Shown: in pieces, positions 38,358-46,183 of the stretch
Layout: every line of letters begins with the position of its first letter
How positions within the stretch are numbered: the first letter of the stretch is position 1
Source of the DNA: Rhodohalobacter sulfatireducens
Lineage (GTDB): Bacteria; Bacteroidota; Rhodothermia; Balneolales; Balneolaceae
Reading direction: 5' to 3'
NCBI RefSeq assembly: GCF_022012475.1
Contig: NZ_JAKLWS010000003.1
Coordinates: 186,001 to 250,000, forward strand
DNA length: 64,000 bases
Translations under genes and position numbers: made by a program
The notes under the pieces: model-generated
The model's database searches: none
What the model saw: the letters and a program-made list of their open reading frames with translations, nothing else
Told to the model about the DNA's origin: nothing

Positions 38358-38582
38358 TTGAAAAAAAGTAAAACAGATTACCCGGATTATGGAATAATTG
38401 ACTTAAATGAAAGGCCAGAAAGTTATTGGTCATTATCAACTGAGATTTCACATATACTAAGATCAATTAAAGGAACCGTTAGGCGTGATATTGCAAAAAA
38501 AATGCTTGAACAGGGAGATCTCAGTAATCTCAATGAATTTTTACTCAAAGAGAGCTTGAATGAAGAAGAAAAATTAGCCTAG
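38358..38582 (+). CDS. Small hypothetical protein, first of a pair
   Basis: A 74-residue protein from a TTG start. A GAAGGAG ribosome-binding site (38344-38350) is 7 bases upstream, and the only nearby ATG (38353) runs into a stop after two codons. It is charged and helical (EISHILRSIKGTVRRDIAKKMLEQGDLSNLNEFLL), with no family assigned. It precedes the 145-residue gene by 18 bp and is divergent from the nuclease-like gene, so the two small genes probably form one transcript. Confidence 0.55.
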   Translation: MKKSKTDYPDYGIIDLNERPESYWSLSTEISHILRSIKGTVRRDIAKKMLEQGDLSNLNEFLLKESLNEEEKLA

Positions 38583-38600
38583 GGGAGAATTCATCCTAAA

Positions 38601-39038
38601 ATGATTGGCGGCGAATTTTTACCAGACTTAGAGGAAAATGAGGTTGAAATTGTACGCATCAATTTGGAAAGCGTGACAAATGATCAAATCTCTATCCGGG
38701 CGAAGTGGGTTAATAAATTAAATTATTACTCTGTAGTTGATGAATATTTAGATGATGACATGGAGTTTATACCAGCAATCTCCAAAAGTAAATTACCTCT
38801 TACCTATGGAGAAATGATTTATTTAATAGAAGAAACAGCATTCGTCGGTCATGCATATGATTTCGCTGGGTTAATCAGATCAACTTGGCTCGCTAACTAT
38901 GACGTTCATGGTATTGCACCCCCAGATCAGGATAGAGATTTTATTACAATTGAATCAGATTTTTACCCTTTGTTAAATGACTATTATCAGGCAGTTTTTG
39001 ATGAGTATGTTCGTGAATTCGAGGAAAATAAAATATGA
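38601..39038 (+). CDS. Hypothetical protein, second of a pair
   Basis: A 145-residue acidic protein with no recognised domain. The first third looks beta-rich (EIVRINLESVTNDQISIRAKWVN), and the rest is mixed with many aromatic residues (YDFAGLIRSTWLANYDVHGI, DFYPLLNDYYQAVFDEYV). It lies 18 bp after the 74-residue gene. Size and pairing are compatible with a toxin-antitoxin or immunity pair, but nothing in the sequence proves it. Confidence 0.55.
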   Translation: MIGGEFLPDLEENEVEIVRINLESVTNDQISIRAKWVNKLNYYSVVDEYLDDDMEFIPAISKSKLPLTYGEMIYLIEETAFVGHAYDFAGLIRSTWLANYDVHGIAPPDQDRDFITIESDFYPLLNDYYQAVFDEYVREFEENKI

Positions 39039-39055
39039 GGAATTCGAGATTTAAT

Positions 39056-39277
39056 ATGAACTCAAAGACATTTGAAACTTATTTAAAAGAGAAAATTTTG
39101 ACAATTATTGTTTAAGTTGCAACATTGATAAATGTATTGGGGAATGGGAATTTTAGTATTCCATTTCTGATCGGATCTTCATTTCCTTTTCTAATAATCA
39201 TTGGAGTTGGCTATGCAATCTTAGACTCAATTCGAAGTAAAGAAAAAGAGAAAAAAAGACTCTTTATAAATGATTAA
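39056..39277 (+). pseudogene. Small membrane protein interrupted by an in-frame stop
   Basis: A 74-codon frame beginning MNSKTFETYLKEKILTIIV is broken by a TAA at codon 20 (39113-39115). It then continues open with a clear membrane helix (PFLIGSSFPFLIIIGVGYAIL) and a basic tail (RSKEKEKKRLFIND). The frame before and after the stop is the same, and the combined product would be a sensible single- or two-pass membrane protein. It could be a nonsense-mutated gene, or the downstream part could use a TTG start at 39125. It lies 18 bp after the previous gene. Confidence 0.45.
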
Positions 39278-39320
39278 GTCAATTCATTAATAAATAATTT
39301 TGATATTTGGGGGATTGCCA

Positions 39321-39956
39321 ATGAACAAGTGGTACTATGCAAAAGATAACAAACAACATGGACCGGTAGATAAAACTCAATTAATAAATCTTCTCCAAGA
39401 AGGCTCGCTGAATGCAGAAGATTTAGTTTGGTCAAATGGAATGGAAAATTGGGTAAAGATAGGAACGCTATCTGAGTTTGCTGATAAGCTTCAAGAAGCT
39501 AATCCAAGAAATGGAACAGAACATAATAGATCTGAGAGTAAGTTTGTAAATTTAGAAGAAGTAAGGTATGGAGGTTTTTGGCTTAGATTAGTTGCACTGT
39601 TTATTGACATGATCATAATAACAATTATTACAATCATTCCGGCGATGTTTATGATTTCTGGTGATCCGGATATGGATAATGCAACAGCTAACTTTTTAGG
39701 TTTTTTTATTACCTGGCTTTACTATTCATTAATGGAAAGTTCAGGTCATCAAGCAACATATGGTAAAAAACTTTTGGGCTTAAAAGTGACCACTGAAAAT
39801 GGATATCCAGTAAAATTTGGAAAAGCGACTGGAAGACATTTTTCTAAGATTCTATCAGGTTTAATTTTTGGAATTGGCTATTTAATGGCAGCTTTTACGA
39901 AGAAGAAGCAAGGTCTCCATGATATGATAGCTGGATGTATTATTGTAAAGGCTTAA
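39321..39956 (+). CDS. GYF_2-RDD domain membrane protein
   Basis: A 211-residue protein from the ATG at 39321 (an upstream TTG adds only seven unlikely residues; a GGGGGA precedes the ATG). The N-terminal GYF_2 domain is MNKWYYAKDNKQHGPVDKTQLINLLQEGSLNAEDLVWSNGMENWVKI (1-50, a peptide-binding adaptor fold). After a short linker, an RDD membrane domain begins at GGFWLRLVALFIDMIIITIITI. It has three helices and the conserved YGKKLLGLKV loop and HDMIAG ending. RDD proteins are small transporters or membrane scaffolds. The following gene has a second GYF_2 domain, so they probably work together. Confidence 0.82.
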   Translation: MNKWYYAKDNKQHGPVDKTQLINLLQEGSLNAEDLVWSNGMENWVKIGTLSEFADKLQEANPRNGTEHNRSESKFVNLEEVRYGGFWLRLVALFIDMIIITIITIIPAMFMISGDPDMDNATANFLGFFITWLYYSLMESSGHQATYGKKLLGLKVTTENGYPVKFGKATGRHFSKILSGLIFGIGYLMAAFTKKKQGLHDMIAGCIIVKA

Positions 39957-39966
39957 AACTATTAAT

Positions 39967-41475
39967 ATGAAACGTTCATGGTTTTATTTCAAGAATGGTA
40001 AAGCATACGGCCCATATACATGGAAAAAGATATTGGAACTTCTCAAAAGTGAGGAGATCAGTGAACATACCAAAGTATGGGCTAATGGATTTTCTGAAAG
40101 AGTTTACTTAGCCCATGTTATTAAGAAAAAACACAAGTCGATTAAGCCTCCCCCGTTACCTACTGATACCGATAAATTAACGGATGATTTAGAACGTGAA
40201 ACTGAGTCTACCCCACCACCTTTACCTATTGATCAAAAAAATGATGTAGTAGATAAAATAAGCTCTTCAAACCCTCCCCACTTGCCATTTGACATAAAAT
40301 ATGAATTTACTGAGAGAGAATCACAATCAAAGAAAGTAACAGTTGGTCCATTACAATCTAAGGAAGATATTATTGCAGCAAACACGATCACAAAAGTCAG
40401 TTTTGGTGTTTTCTCTCTACTTCTTATGGCTTCACTTTATTCCTTCTTTATTTATGACCCAATCACAAATGATCCACCTACAGAAAGGTGGCCATCAGTT
40501 TTTTCTGAAAAAATAAGCAACAACAATTATGAACCTTATATAGAGATTTTAAATGAGTCTACTCTTAATGATATCTACTATACACAAGGCTTTAAAATTG
40601 GCCAAGACCATGGAATAGAGGTTCTTAGTTTTTTGTATCCTGATATATCAAATGATCTGTATATAGCCAAGAGAAATTTCGATTTAAAGTTCGAAGATGC
40701 ATTTAGAAATATCGATCAAACCTTATCATCAGAATTTCCAAGCTGGCCAACGCAAAAGGAAGAGTTAGTTAAATCTGTCTCTCAAAACCTTAATTTTACT
40801 GATTTTTCTAAACAAGAAGCTGAGGAGTTTTTAAAACTTATTCAGAATCGAGGTAACGGGCATGTTCAATCACCAGTTTTAGAAACATTGTTAATGTTTC
40901 ACCCTAAATACATTAAAGCTCCACAACTTTTATTCAGTGATGAATTTACACAAGAATATAGATCCAATAACTCCCCTAAAGCAAAAGGAGTTGATTTAGC
41001 TATTGAATACCCAACTAATTGGGAAGCAGAGGAGGGAAGAAGACCAAATATTGTTCAAAAATTCACAAGTAAAAATGGAGATGGTCTTGTCACAGTAAAT
41101 ATCTTGATAAAGGACCTTCCTGAAGAAATTGCAGCTGAACTCTCAGAAGACGACATTTATTTTCTAAACGATGACGATATTTGGGCTGAAACTTTTAATG
41201 GTACTACGAGAATTGATAAGGGTAATGCAATTCTTGCGAAACAACCATCAATTTGGGGGGAGTTTGCTGGGACAACAAAACAAGTAGGTGTAGAATTGGA
41301 TGTACACGGATTAGCTTTTATGATGATTAAAGATAAAAAAATGATCCAGCTTTTATTCATGGCATCACCAACTAACGATAATAGTAAAGTAGAAGTAAAA
41401 TCATTATTTAATCACTATGCACCTGTATTTCATATGATGCTTATCAGCTTAGATTTCTATGACCGGTATAATTAG
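39967..41475 (+). CDS. GYF_2 domain protein with proline-rich repeats and one membrane helix
   Basis: A 502-residue protein, 10 bp after the GYF-RDD gene. Residues 1-52 form a GYF_2 domain (SWFYFKNGKAYGPYTWKKI, TKVWANGF). Residues 56-105 carry three spaced proline motifs of the type PPPLPTD/PPPLPID/PPHLPFD, the kind of ligand GYF domains bind, which suggests self-association or binding to the neighbour. A single membrane helix follows at about 138-160 (VSFGVFSLLLMASLYSFFIY). The large extracytoplasmic part (about 165-502) has no family I recognise, though the region after about 340 (AIEYPTNWEAEEGRRPNIVQKFTS) resembles a PsbP/DUF-type beta domain. Confidence 0.75.
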   Translation: MKRSWFYFKNGKAYGPYTWKKILELLKSEEISEHTKVWANGFSERVYLAHVIKKKHKSIKPPPLPTDTDKLTDDLERETESTPPPLPIDQKNDVVDKISSSNPPHLPFDIKYEFTERESQSKKVTVGPLQSKEDIIAANTITKVSFGVFSLLLMASLYSFFIYDPITNDPPTERWPSVFSEKISNNNYEPYIEILNESTLNDIYYTQGFKIGQDHGIEVLSFLYPDISNDLYIAKRNFDLKFEDAFRNIDQTLSSEFPSWPTQKEELVKSVSQNLNFTDFSKQEAEEFLKLIQNRGNGHVQSPVLETLLMFHPKYIKAPQLLFSDEFTQEYRSNNSPKAKGVDLAIEYPTNWEAEEGRRPNIVQKFTSKNGDGLVTVNILIKDLPEEIAAELSEDDIYFLNDDDIWAETFNGTTRIDKGNAILAKQPSIWGEFAGTTKQVGVELDVHGLAFMMIKDKKMIQLLFMASPTNDNSKVEVKSLFNHYAPVFHMMLISLDFYDRYN

Positions 41476-41781
41476 TAATGATTTTTCACTTTTTGAAAAA
41501 AAGTGGAATTTGTATTCTACCCTGAAAGTTATTGGTTGAAGGAGTGTAATTTAAACTCTGTCGCATTATTTATTCGGGTTCGGGGTTTCGATTTATCTCC
41601 AATGGCAACCGATCACCAAATCTAATTGCCAGCAGCAGGGCAAATAACTACAATGTTTGACAAGATACTCTAATGGATCAGTAGCAAACACTTGTTAAGG
41701 TGCAAATTGGTTGCAATTTTTTAATCATTAGATTTGTCATAATTGACTAATGAAAAAACTCTTAGTAATAAATTTTAATTG
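41476..41781. other. Non-coding gap between convergent genes
   Basis: No gene, repeat or strong terminator is visible in these 306 bases. They separate the GYF gene from the convergent AbiU2-like gene. Confidence 0.7.
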
Positions 41782-42483
41782 CTACTTCATAAAAACATCA
41801 TCCGGGTTGTAGTCTTCACTAAAGAATGCAGACTTACGAATTTTATTGATATTCTTATTTTTCCAAAATCTTTCCATTGCCCGAAGTCTTGTTAAATATA
41901 ATCTTGCATTTTGCGAAGAATGAATTCTACTCATGTCAATATCTGCATTAGTTAGCAGGCTATAATGTTTGCGAATTATCAACTTTATCAAATCTAACAA
42001 CTCATTAATTTCTGCCCAGCTTACAGGGAAGTCTCTACTCACTTGATATTTATTCAAATAATAATCTTTATCAGAGTGTGCTATAAGATTATTTCTAAGT
42101 TTCTGAATGTTATCTTTTACATCGTCAAATTTTGATAGACTTTTCTTTTGCATTCTTATGAGATTTACGTATTCCTTCTTCTCAACTTTTCTACCATCAC
42201 CGTCTTCGGGTTTAATTTCGTCGTAGTATCTTGATAACTGATTTAGAAATTGATATAAATTTTGGTGTTCAGTATCCCAGATCAGTTTATAACATTCTAA
42301 AACTATAACTCGATAAAAACAGACAGATATCATTCCAAAAAACTGACCTCTAATCCCGGCTTCATCATCTGGATCATTCTCTTCCCATTCTATTAGTAAA
42401 TTCATCTGATGTAATAATGTCCCCGTATAAAGTACCGAATCTCTCAATTCTTTCAGATGTGCAATGATTTCTTCTCTATCCAT
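41782..42483 (-). CDS. AbiU2/HEPN-like protein
   Basis: A 233-residue helical protein. The motif LRNNLIAHSD gives R130-N131 and H136, the RN(x)4H active site of HEPN ribonucleases. The family layout (a long N-terminal helix pair, the RNxxxAH motif in the middle, then DFPVSWAEINELLDLIKLIIRKH) matches AbiU2-like HEPN proteins. HEPN RNases act in abortive infection by cutting tRNA or mRNA. No antitoxin gene is adjacent. It is the last intact gene on island 1 and is followed by a decayed region. Confidence 0.65.
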   Translation of the reverse strand: MDREEIIAHLKELRDSVLYTGTLLHQMNLLIEWEENDPDDEAGIRGQFFGMISVCFYRVIVLECYKLIWDTEHQNLYQFLNQLSRYYDEIKPEDGDGRKVEKKEYVNLIRMQKKSLSKFDDVKDNIQKLRNNLIAHSDKDYYLNKYQVSRDFPVSWAEINELLDLIKLIIRKHYSLLTNADIDMSRIHSSQNARLYLTRLRAMERFWKNKNINKIRKSAFFSEDYNPDDVFMK

Positions 42484-44580
42484 TAAAATTTAGGTTTAAA
42501 AAATTAATGTCATTAACCGATAAACCGATCACAATATACTGTTGAATGCTTAAGTAATGTTATCTATTGTATTTTGAGATTATCAATGATTATCAGGCAT
42601 TCGCATACTTTAGTAGTAGATATATTTTCTAATTTTCTATCTCAATTCCATTCAAACCCATAAATTTTCTACTTTTTAGCAATTAGCACTCTTTTCGAGA
42701 CTAATTTTTAACTTTTTTTTCAAGCCACCAGAAGTTTTCGAACACCGGTCTACGCATTTGATTGCCAATACCATTTATACGATTCCTACCCGATATGTTG
42801 ACCGTTATTCAACTCGTTACATGTTTCAATAGATAATGGTAGGTACGATCAATTTAGCATCAAACTGACAATTGTCTTTTTGATATTTAAAATCAATTAC
42901 TCTTAAGTCCTTTTGATTTGAAACTTCATTGGGTTTTCTCCTTTTTTGCAATAACTGTATCCCTCTTCAAGCTTTAAAGGCTTTACCTCTCTTATCAAAG
43001 TAAGTAAAGTTACTTTGATAATTTTTTGATACACCCTTTCAAAAAAAGACGGGCAATTTTTTAATTTTTGATAGACTACCCAGGTCGAATATCCCATTGC
43101 ACAAGCTTTGCGAGGGGTGAAAACACCAATAATTCTACTAAACTTGAGTGAAACACGGTGAATTTTAAATATTTCAGCCGTATATGGTCACATGTAATGC
43201 TGCCATGCGAACGCTGTCATCAGTGTACTGGAGTAGAAGCCTTCAAACTCCATTAAAAAATTAACTTTTTGGACACATCTGCTGTAAATAAGCCCCAATT
43301 TGATCAATAAGAAGGTTTTTGACAGTTTTAAAAACTTAAAAATTTTAATTATTAATATTTTCAAACCAGAATAACTGCCTTTGTGAACTTCACAAATACT
43401 ATTTAACCACCCAACATTAATATAAAACCGCTTAATAATTTGAATTTCATTCGGGTTTTGGGACACACAAGGCGACCTTGCCCGCTATATATTCATGTAC
43501 TGGAATTAAAGCTTATAAAATTTTTCGTTTTTTAACTTTTTGGATTCCTTTTACCCAAAAAGAATTGCCAAGATACTTTGATAGTAGGCATGTTTATCCT
43601 TTTTGGATACTTGAAAATTATAATTTTCTACTCGTTTGCCGGGTTGAGAGCACGTGTCATAGTCCACTGAGCAGCAAAACCATTTAAAAATTAACTTTCC
43701 CAACGCTTTTAGTTTCACATATACAGATCGATGGGGGACTCTTTTTCTTGACACTTTAATCAATAATTTAAAATACGATGTCACTTTCCTCTGCTGCAGC
43801 CGATAATGAACTTTTTCCTGTGTGTTCTCGGTCCAAATACGACTTTGTAACATCGATAATGAAATTTTTTAAGCAGAAAGGCAGGTAAAATAAAAGGACT
43901 ATTACAAAGCCAGTCCTCCAAATTTCATATTTTTCGTAGGCTCCTTTTGATTCTAATTTTTATCCGAGTGAAGCAAAAATCAACTTTTTAATCAACGGGC
44001 CTCCTGACGGTTATGATCATTTAAAAAATCTAAAAATTACCTGTTGTTTGGTAAACTATATTTCTGACCATATAGCAGCACTATTTTATATCTGAAATAA
44101 GTTAAAAACCTCAATTTTGAAACACTCCCTCTCAAAAATAGCTTCCGTGATTCTTCAAGCATCCCAATAATATTAAATTTCATTTTCAAAAAATCTTGGC
44201 AGATTCTCTCCTTGGTTCAAAAAATTTGATTATCACGGCTTTATGAAGAACTTGATATCAATTGCTTGAAAAATAAAAACCTGTTAATCATTGTAAGTGA
44301 TGAATGTAAACCTTCCATAGGACATTCAATGGGCCATTGAACGGTAGGAGTATCACAGAATTCGTTGATTTTGAAATTTTCAGAGTCTTAACCAATACTA
44401 AACTATTTCAGTCACTTGTAGAGGCAGACATGGGCTATCTACTACCGACACCAAAAGCGTTCAAAAATCATATATTTATAATTTTAAAATATTAGTCAAA
44501 AATACATGCTAACGTAAATTATTTAATACACATATTTTACACATGTTCTTTGAATTTCAAATTTTTGGGGGTTTTAACTT
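42484..44580. other. AT-rich gene-poor region of island 1
   Basis: About 2.1 kb with very low GC content and no convincing gene. Short frames on both strands have no family resemblance. Loose repeats of an ATTAACTTT-type word occur at about 42705, 43257, 43534 and 43688. A 17-nt palindrome (TTCAATGGGCCATTGAA) lies at 44325-44341. This is probably decayed cargo. Confidence 0.6.
42994..43019. terminator. Strong hairpin, terminator-like
   Basis: A perfect 10-bp stem ATCAAAGTAA/TTACTTTGAT with a 6-nt loop (GTAAAG) is followed on the plus strand by an AATTTTTT tract. It terminates no recognisable gene now, so it may be left over from a lost gene. Confidence 0.5.
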
Positions 44581-44594
44581 AGGGGTATTAGATT

Positions 44595-44728
44595 TTCTAA
44601 CCTTTCTAACCTTTTACATAAGTGCTTGTTTTTATTAATAATTTTAGGGTTAGAAATTGGGTTAGAAACATTTTGATTTTCTAACCCATTTCTAACCTTC
44701 ATAACCCTTTTCTAACCCATTTCTAACC
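44595..44728. repeat. Iteron-like TTCTAACC array
   Basis: Eight exact copies of TTCTAACC lie in 134 bp: direct at 44595, 44604, 44679, 44690, 44710 and 44721, and inverted at 44648 and 44660. Partial copies follow at 44734 and 44790. Several are paired with 11-bp spacing. The layout is that of replication iterons or a cooperative protein-binding array. No replication protein survives in island 1. Confidence 0.75.
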
Positions 44729-44965
44729 AAAAATCTAACGTTAAATAAAGTAATAAAAACAGTCACTTATAAGGATAAAAGTGGCTTACGTTAGAAGATA
44801 CTTTGATATTTAGGCAATCGTTTCCCCCATCGGAAAAGGTGGTTAAATAATTTAAGTTTGCTAAAATGTTAGAAAACGGATGATATCAAGTCTATATGAT
44901 TCATCTCAATGATCTAATGGATGCTGTTAACAAATGTATCCGAGGGCATACATATCGTCTGCCGT

Positions 44966-45184
44966 TTAGGTGTAATGGGCAGAGACCTTTTGCACCTTTT
45001 TTGTAGTAAACCTTTCCATTTTACTTTTGAGTTGCCTGGAAGTCAGATGGGCATCCTTCTCTGTAACTCGTTCAGTAGAGTAGCCTGTCAATTCTGCATA
45101 TCTCTCAAGATCTTTTACACGACCTATTTGCTTACAGGTGGTAGCTACTCTTGAATCGACCAACGTAACCGCGAATGTGTTAAC
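44966..45184 (-). pseudogene. Decayed integrase C-terminal fragment
   Basis: The minus-strand frame here ends with LTGYSTERVTEKDAHLT and SKMERFTTKK, which aligns with the island 1 integrase C-terminus (LAGHSNQRVTEKYTHLT, DKMNRLTNKK), about 19 of 32 identical. The catalytic H and Y positions are replaced by Y and D, so it is dead. An upstream stretch (FAVTLVDSRV) may match the integrase HRAVTSW region after a small rearrangement. It is a relic of a related element that lay here in the opposite orientation. Confidence 0.7.
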
Positions 45185-45887
45185 ACCGAAATAATTCCCG
45201 TTTACAGGGACCTCTCTTATCTTAATAGATATTGGTTTCATTAGCACACTATTGCTCTGGACAACGGATGGTATTGTAATTGAAAGCAAAATCAGTTTAA
45301 AAGGAACATGTAGGTTGGAATATTGCTTTTTAACCTTCAATCTTTTTTGATGTCAAAATCAAAATATCAGAACTGATTTTGATTTGTGTTGCGATTAAAA
45401 AACACATAATTGTCGATTTTCAACAATTTGTAATCTCGTTGAAGTCCAATTCTTTTTAATCCATACGCAGATAAAGCTTAACCGTAAGTAGCCTTGGCCG
45501 CCACATTGAACTGTGGAACTCGGAATTTAAATTCCGAAGGCTTCAACGTTCTTCATCCAGCTCAATGAATTGACTGCTTCTACTGTGTTTCAGCAAACAA
45601 ACCTACTCTGACGGCTCATAACCGCACTTTCTGACAAACTCAAAAAAGCAGATTTCAAATTTCGCTTCTAAGCGGCTCAAATTTCTTTTTAAAGGTGTTG
45701 GCTTCTTGAATTTTGGCAGTTAACAGTACATTTGTCAAAATGTCTCTTTTGATTGGTTATAGAGTTGTAGATCGAGCTGGTGATGCCGTTGCCATATTAC
45801 CAAATCAGGTTGCAAGCTATTTTACCGAATCACCGACTGGGCGGTCTACTGGTCGTTTTTGCCTACCATTGGCCATCTTGAATTTTC
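45185..45887. other. Non-coding right end of island 1
   Basis: No intact gene is seen. A perfect 18-nt palindrome TCGGAATTTAAATTCCGA (45520-45537) sits inside a longer imperfect AGCCTT...AAGGCT arrangement. Short open frames overlap the att region but have no protein-like features. Confidence 0.55.
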
Positions 45888-45909
45888 TTGGGGTACACGT
45901 TTGGGGTAC
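45888..45909. repeat. Integrase arm-type site candidate, right end of island 1
   Basis: This 22-bp sequence is identical to 9555-9576 beside the integrase. It lies 50 bp before the attR core. A matched repeat on both arms is expected for integrase arm-binding sites. Confidence 0.75.
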
Positions 45910-45959
45910 CTATTTGTCCTATATATGGTCTTTAAAGCCTTTAAACGTACAAATACGTT

Positions 45960-46007
45960 TGACTACGAATCAGGCGGTTACAAGTTCGAATCTTGTCGGG
46001 TGTACTT
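45960..46007. other. attR of island 1 / attL of island 2 (tRNA-Arg 3' fragment)
   Basis: A 48-bp exact copy of the 3' part of tRNA-Arg(ACG). Only the 3' half exists here, so no tRNA is encoded. It is followed directly by a new terminator and a second integrase, so the same sequence also serves as the left junction of island 2. Confidence 0.92.
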
Positions 46008-46012
46008 CTCAA

Positions 46013-46042
46013 AAACCCGTTTAATTCATTTTAAACGGGTTT
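46013..46042 (+). terminator. Terminator-like hairpin after attR
   Basis: A perfect 12-bp stem (AAACCCGTTTAA/TTAAACGGGTTT) with a 6-nt loop begins six bases after the att core. It occupies the same place as the terminator after the intact tRNA at 9396 but has a different sequence. Confidence 0.8.
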
Positions 46043-46117
46043 ATTTGTATCTAAATGCATTTCTGAGCTAGTCATATCAGTTAACAGAATTCCCGTAATA
46101 CCCTCTTTTTACTGGAA

Positions 46118-46171
46118 TGGTAGTACATTTGGTGGTACATTATACTACCAAACAATAAGTATGTACTACCA
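46118..46171. repeat. Integrase-proximal repeats of island 2
   Basis: TGGTAGTACAT (46118) and TGGTGGTACAT (46130) are followed by inverted versions at 46142 (ATACTACCA) and 46161 (ATGTACTACCA). They lie just before the integrase start, as the GGGGTACA repeats do in island 1. These are probable arm-type or autoregulatory sites. Confidence 0.65.
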
Positions 46172-46183
46172 AATTCTATCATT

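Larger units (their letters stand above)
9389..46007. mobile_element. Island 1: integrative element in tRNA-Arg(ACG) carrying BREX
   Basis: The element of about 36.6 kb is bounded by the 48-bp tRNA duplication. It has an integrase at the left end and a shared 22-bp repeat near both ends. It carries BREX with embedded AbiE and helicase genes, a Y-family polymerase, a 5'-nucleotidase and a decayed AT-rich right end. No conjugation, relaxase or phage structural gene is recognisable. It is therefore a non-autonomous island, or one that has lost its transfer and replication functions. Confidence 0.88.

Noticed and set aside
43188-43853. Two minus-strand frames with faintly similar ends
   Set aside because: They are AT-rich, have no recognisable domain or ribosome-binding site, and the similarity is too weak to call a duplicated gene.
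45713-46024. Plus-strand frame of 103 codons over attR
   Set aside because: It runs through the arm-type repeat and the tRNA fragment; its partial likeness to residues upstream of the island 1 integrase comes from the shared repeat, not from a protein.
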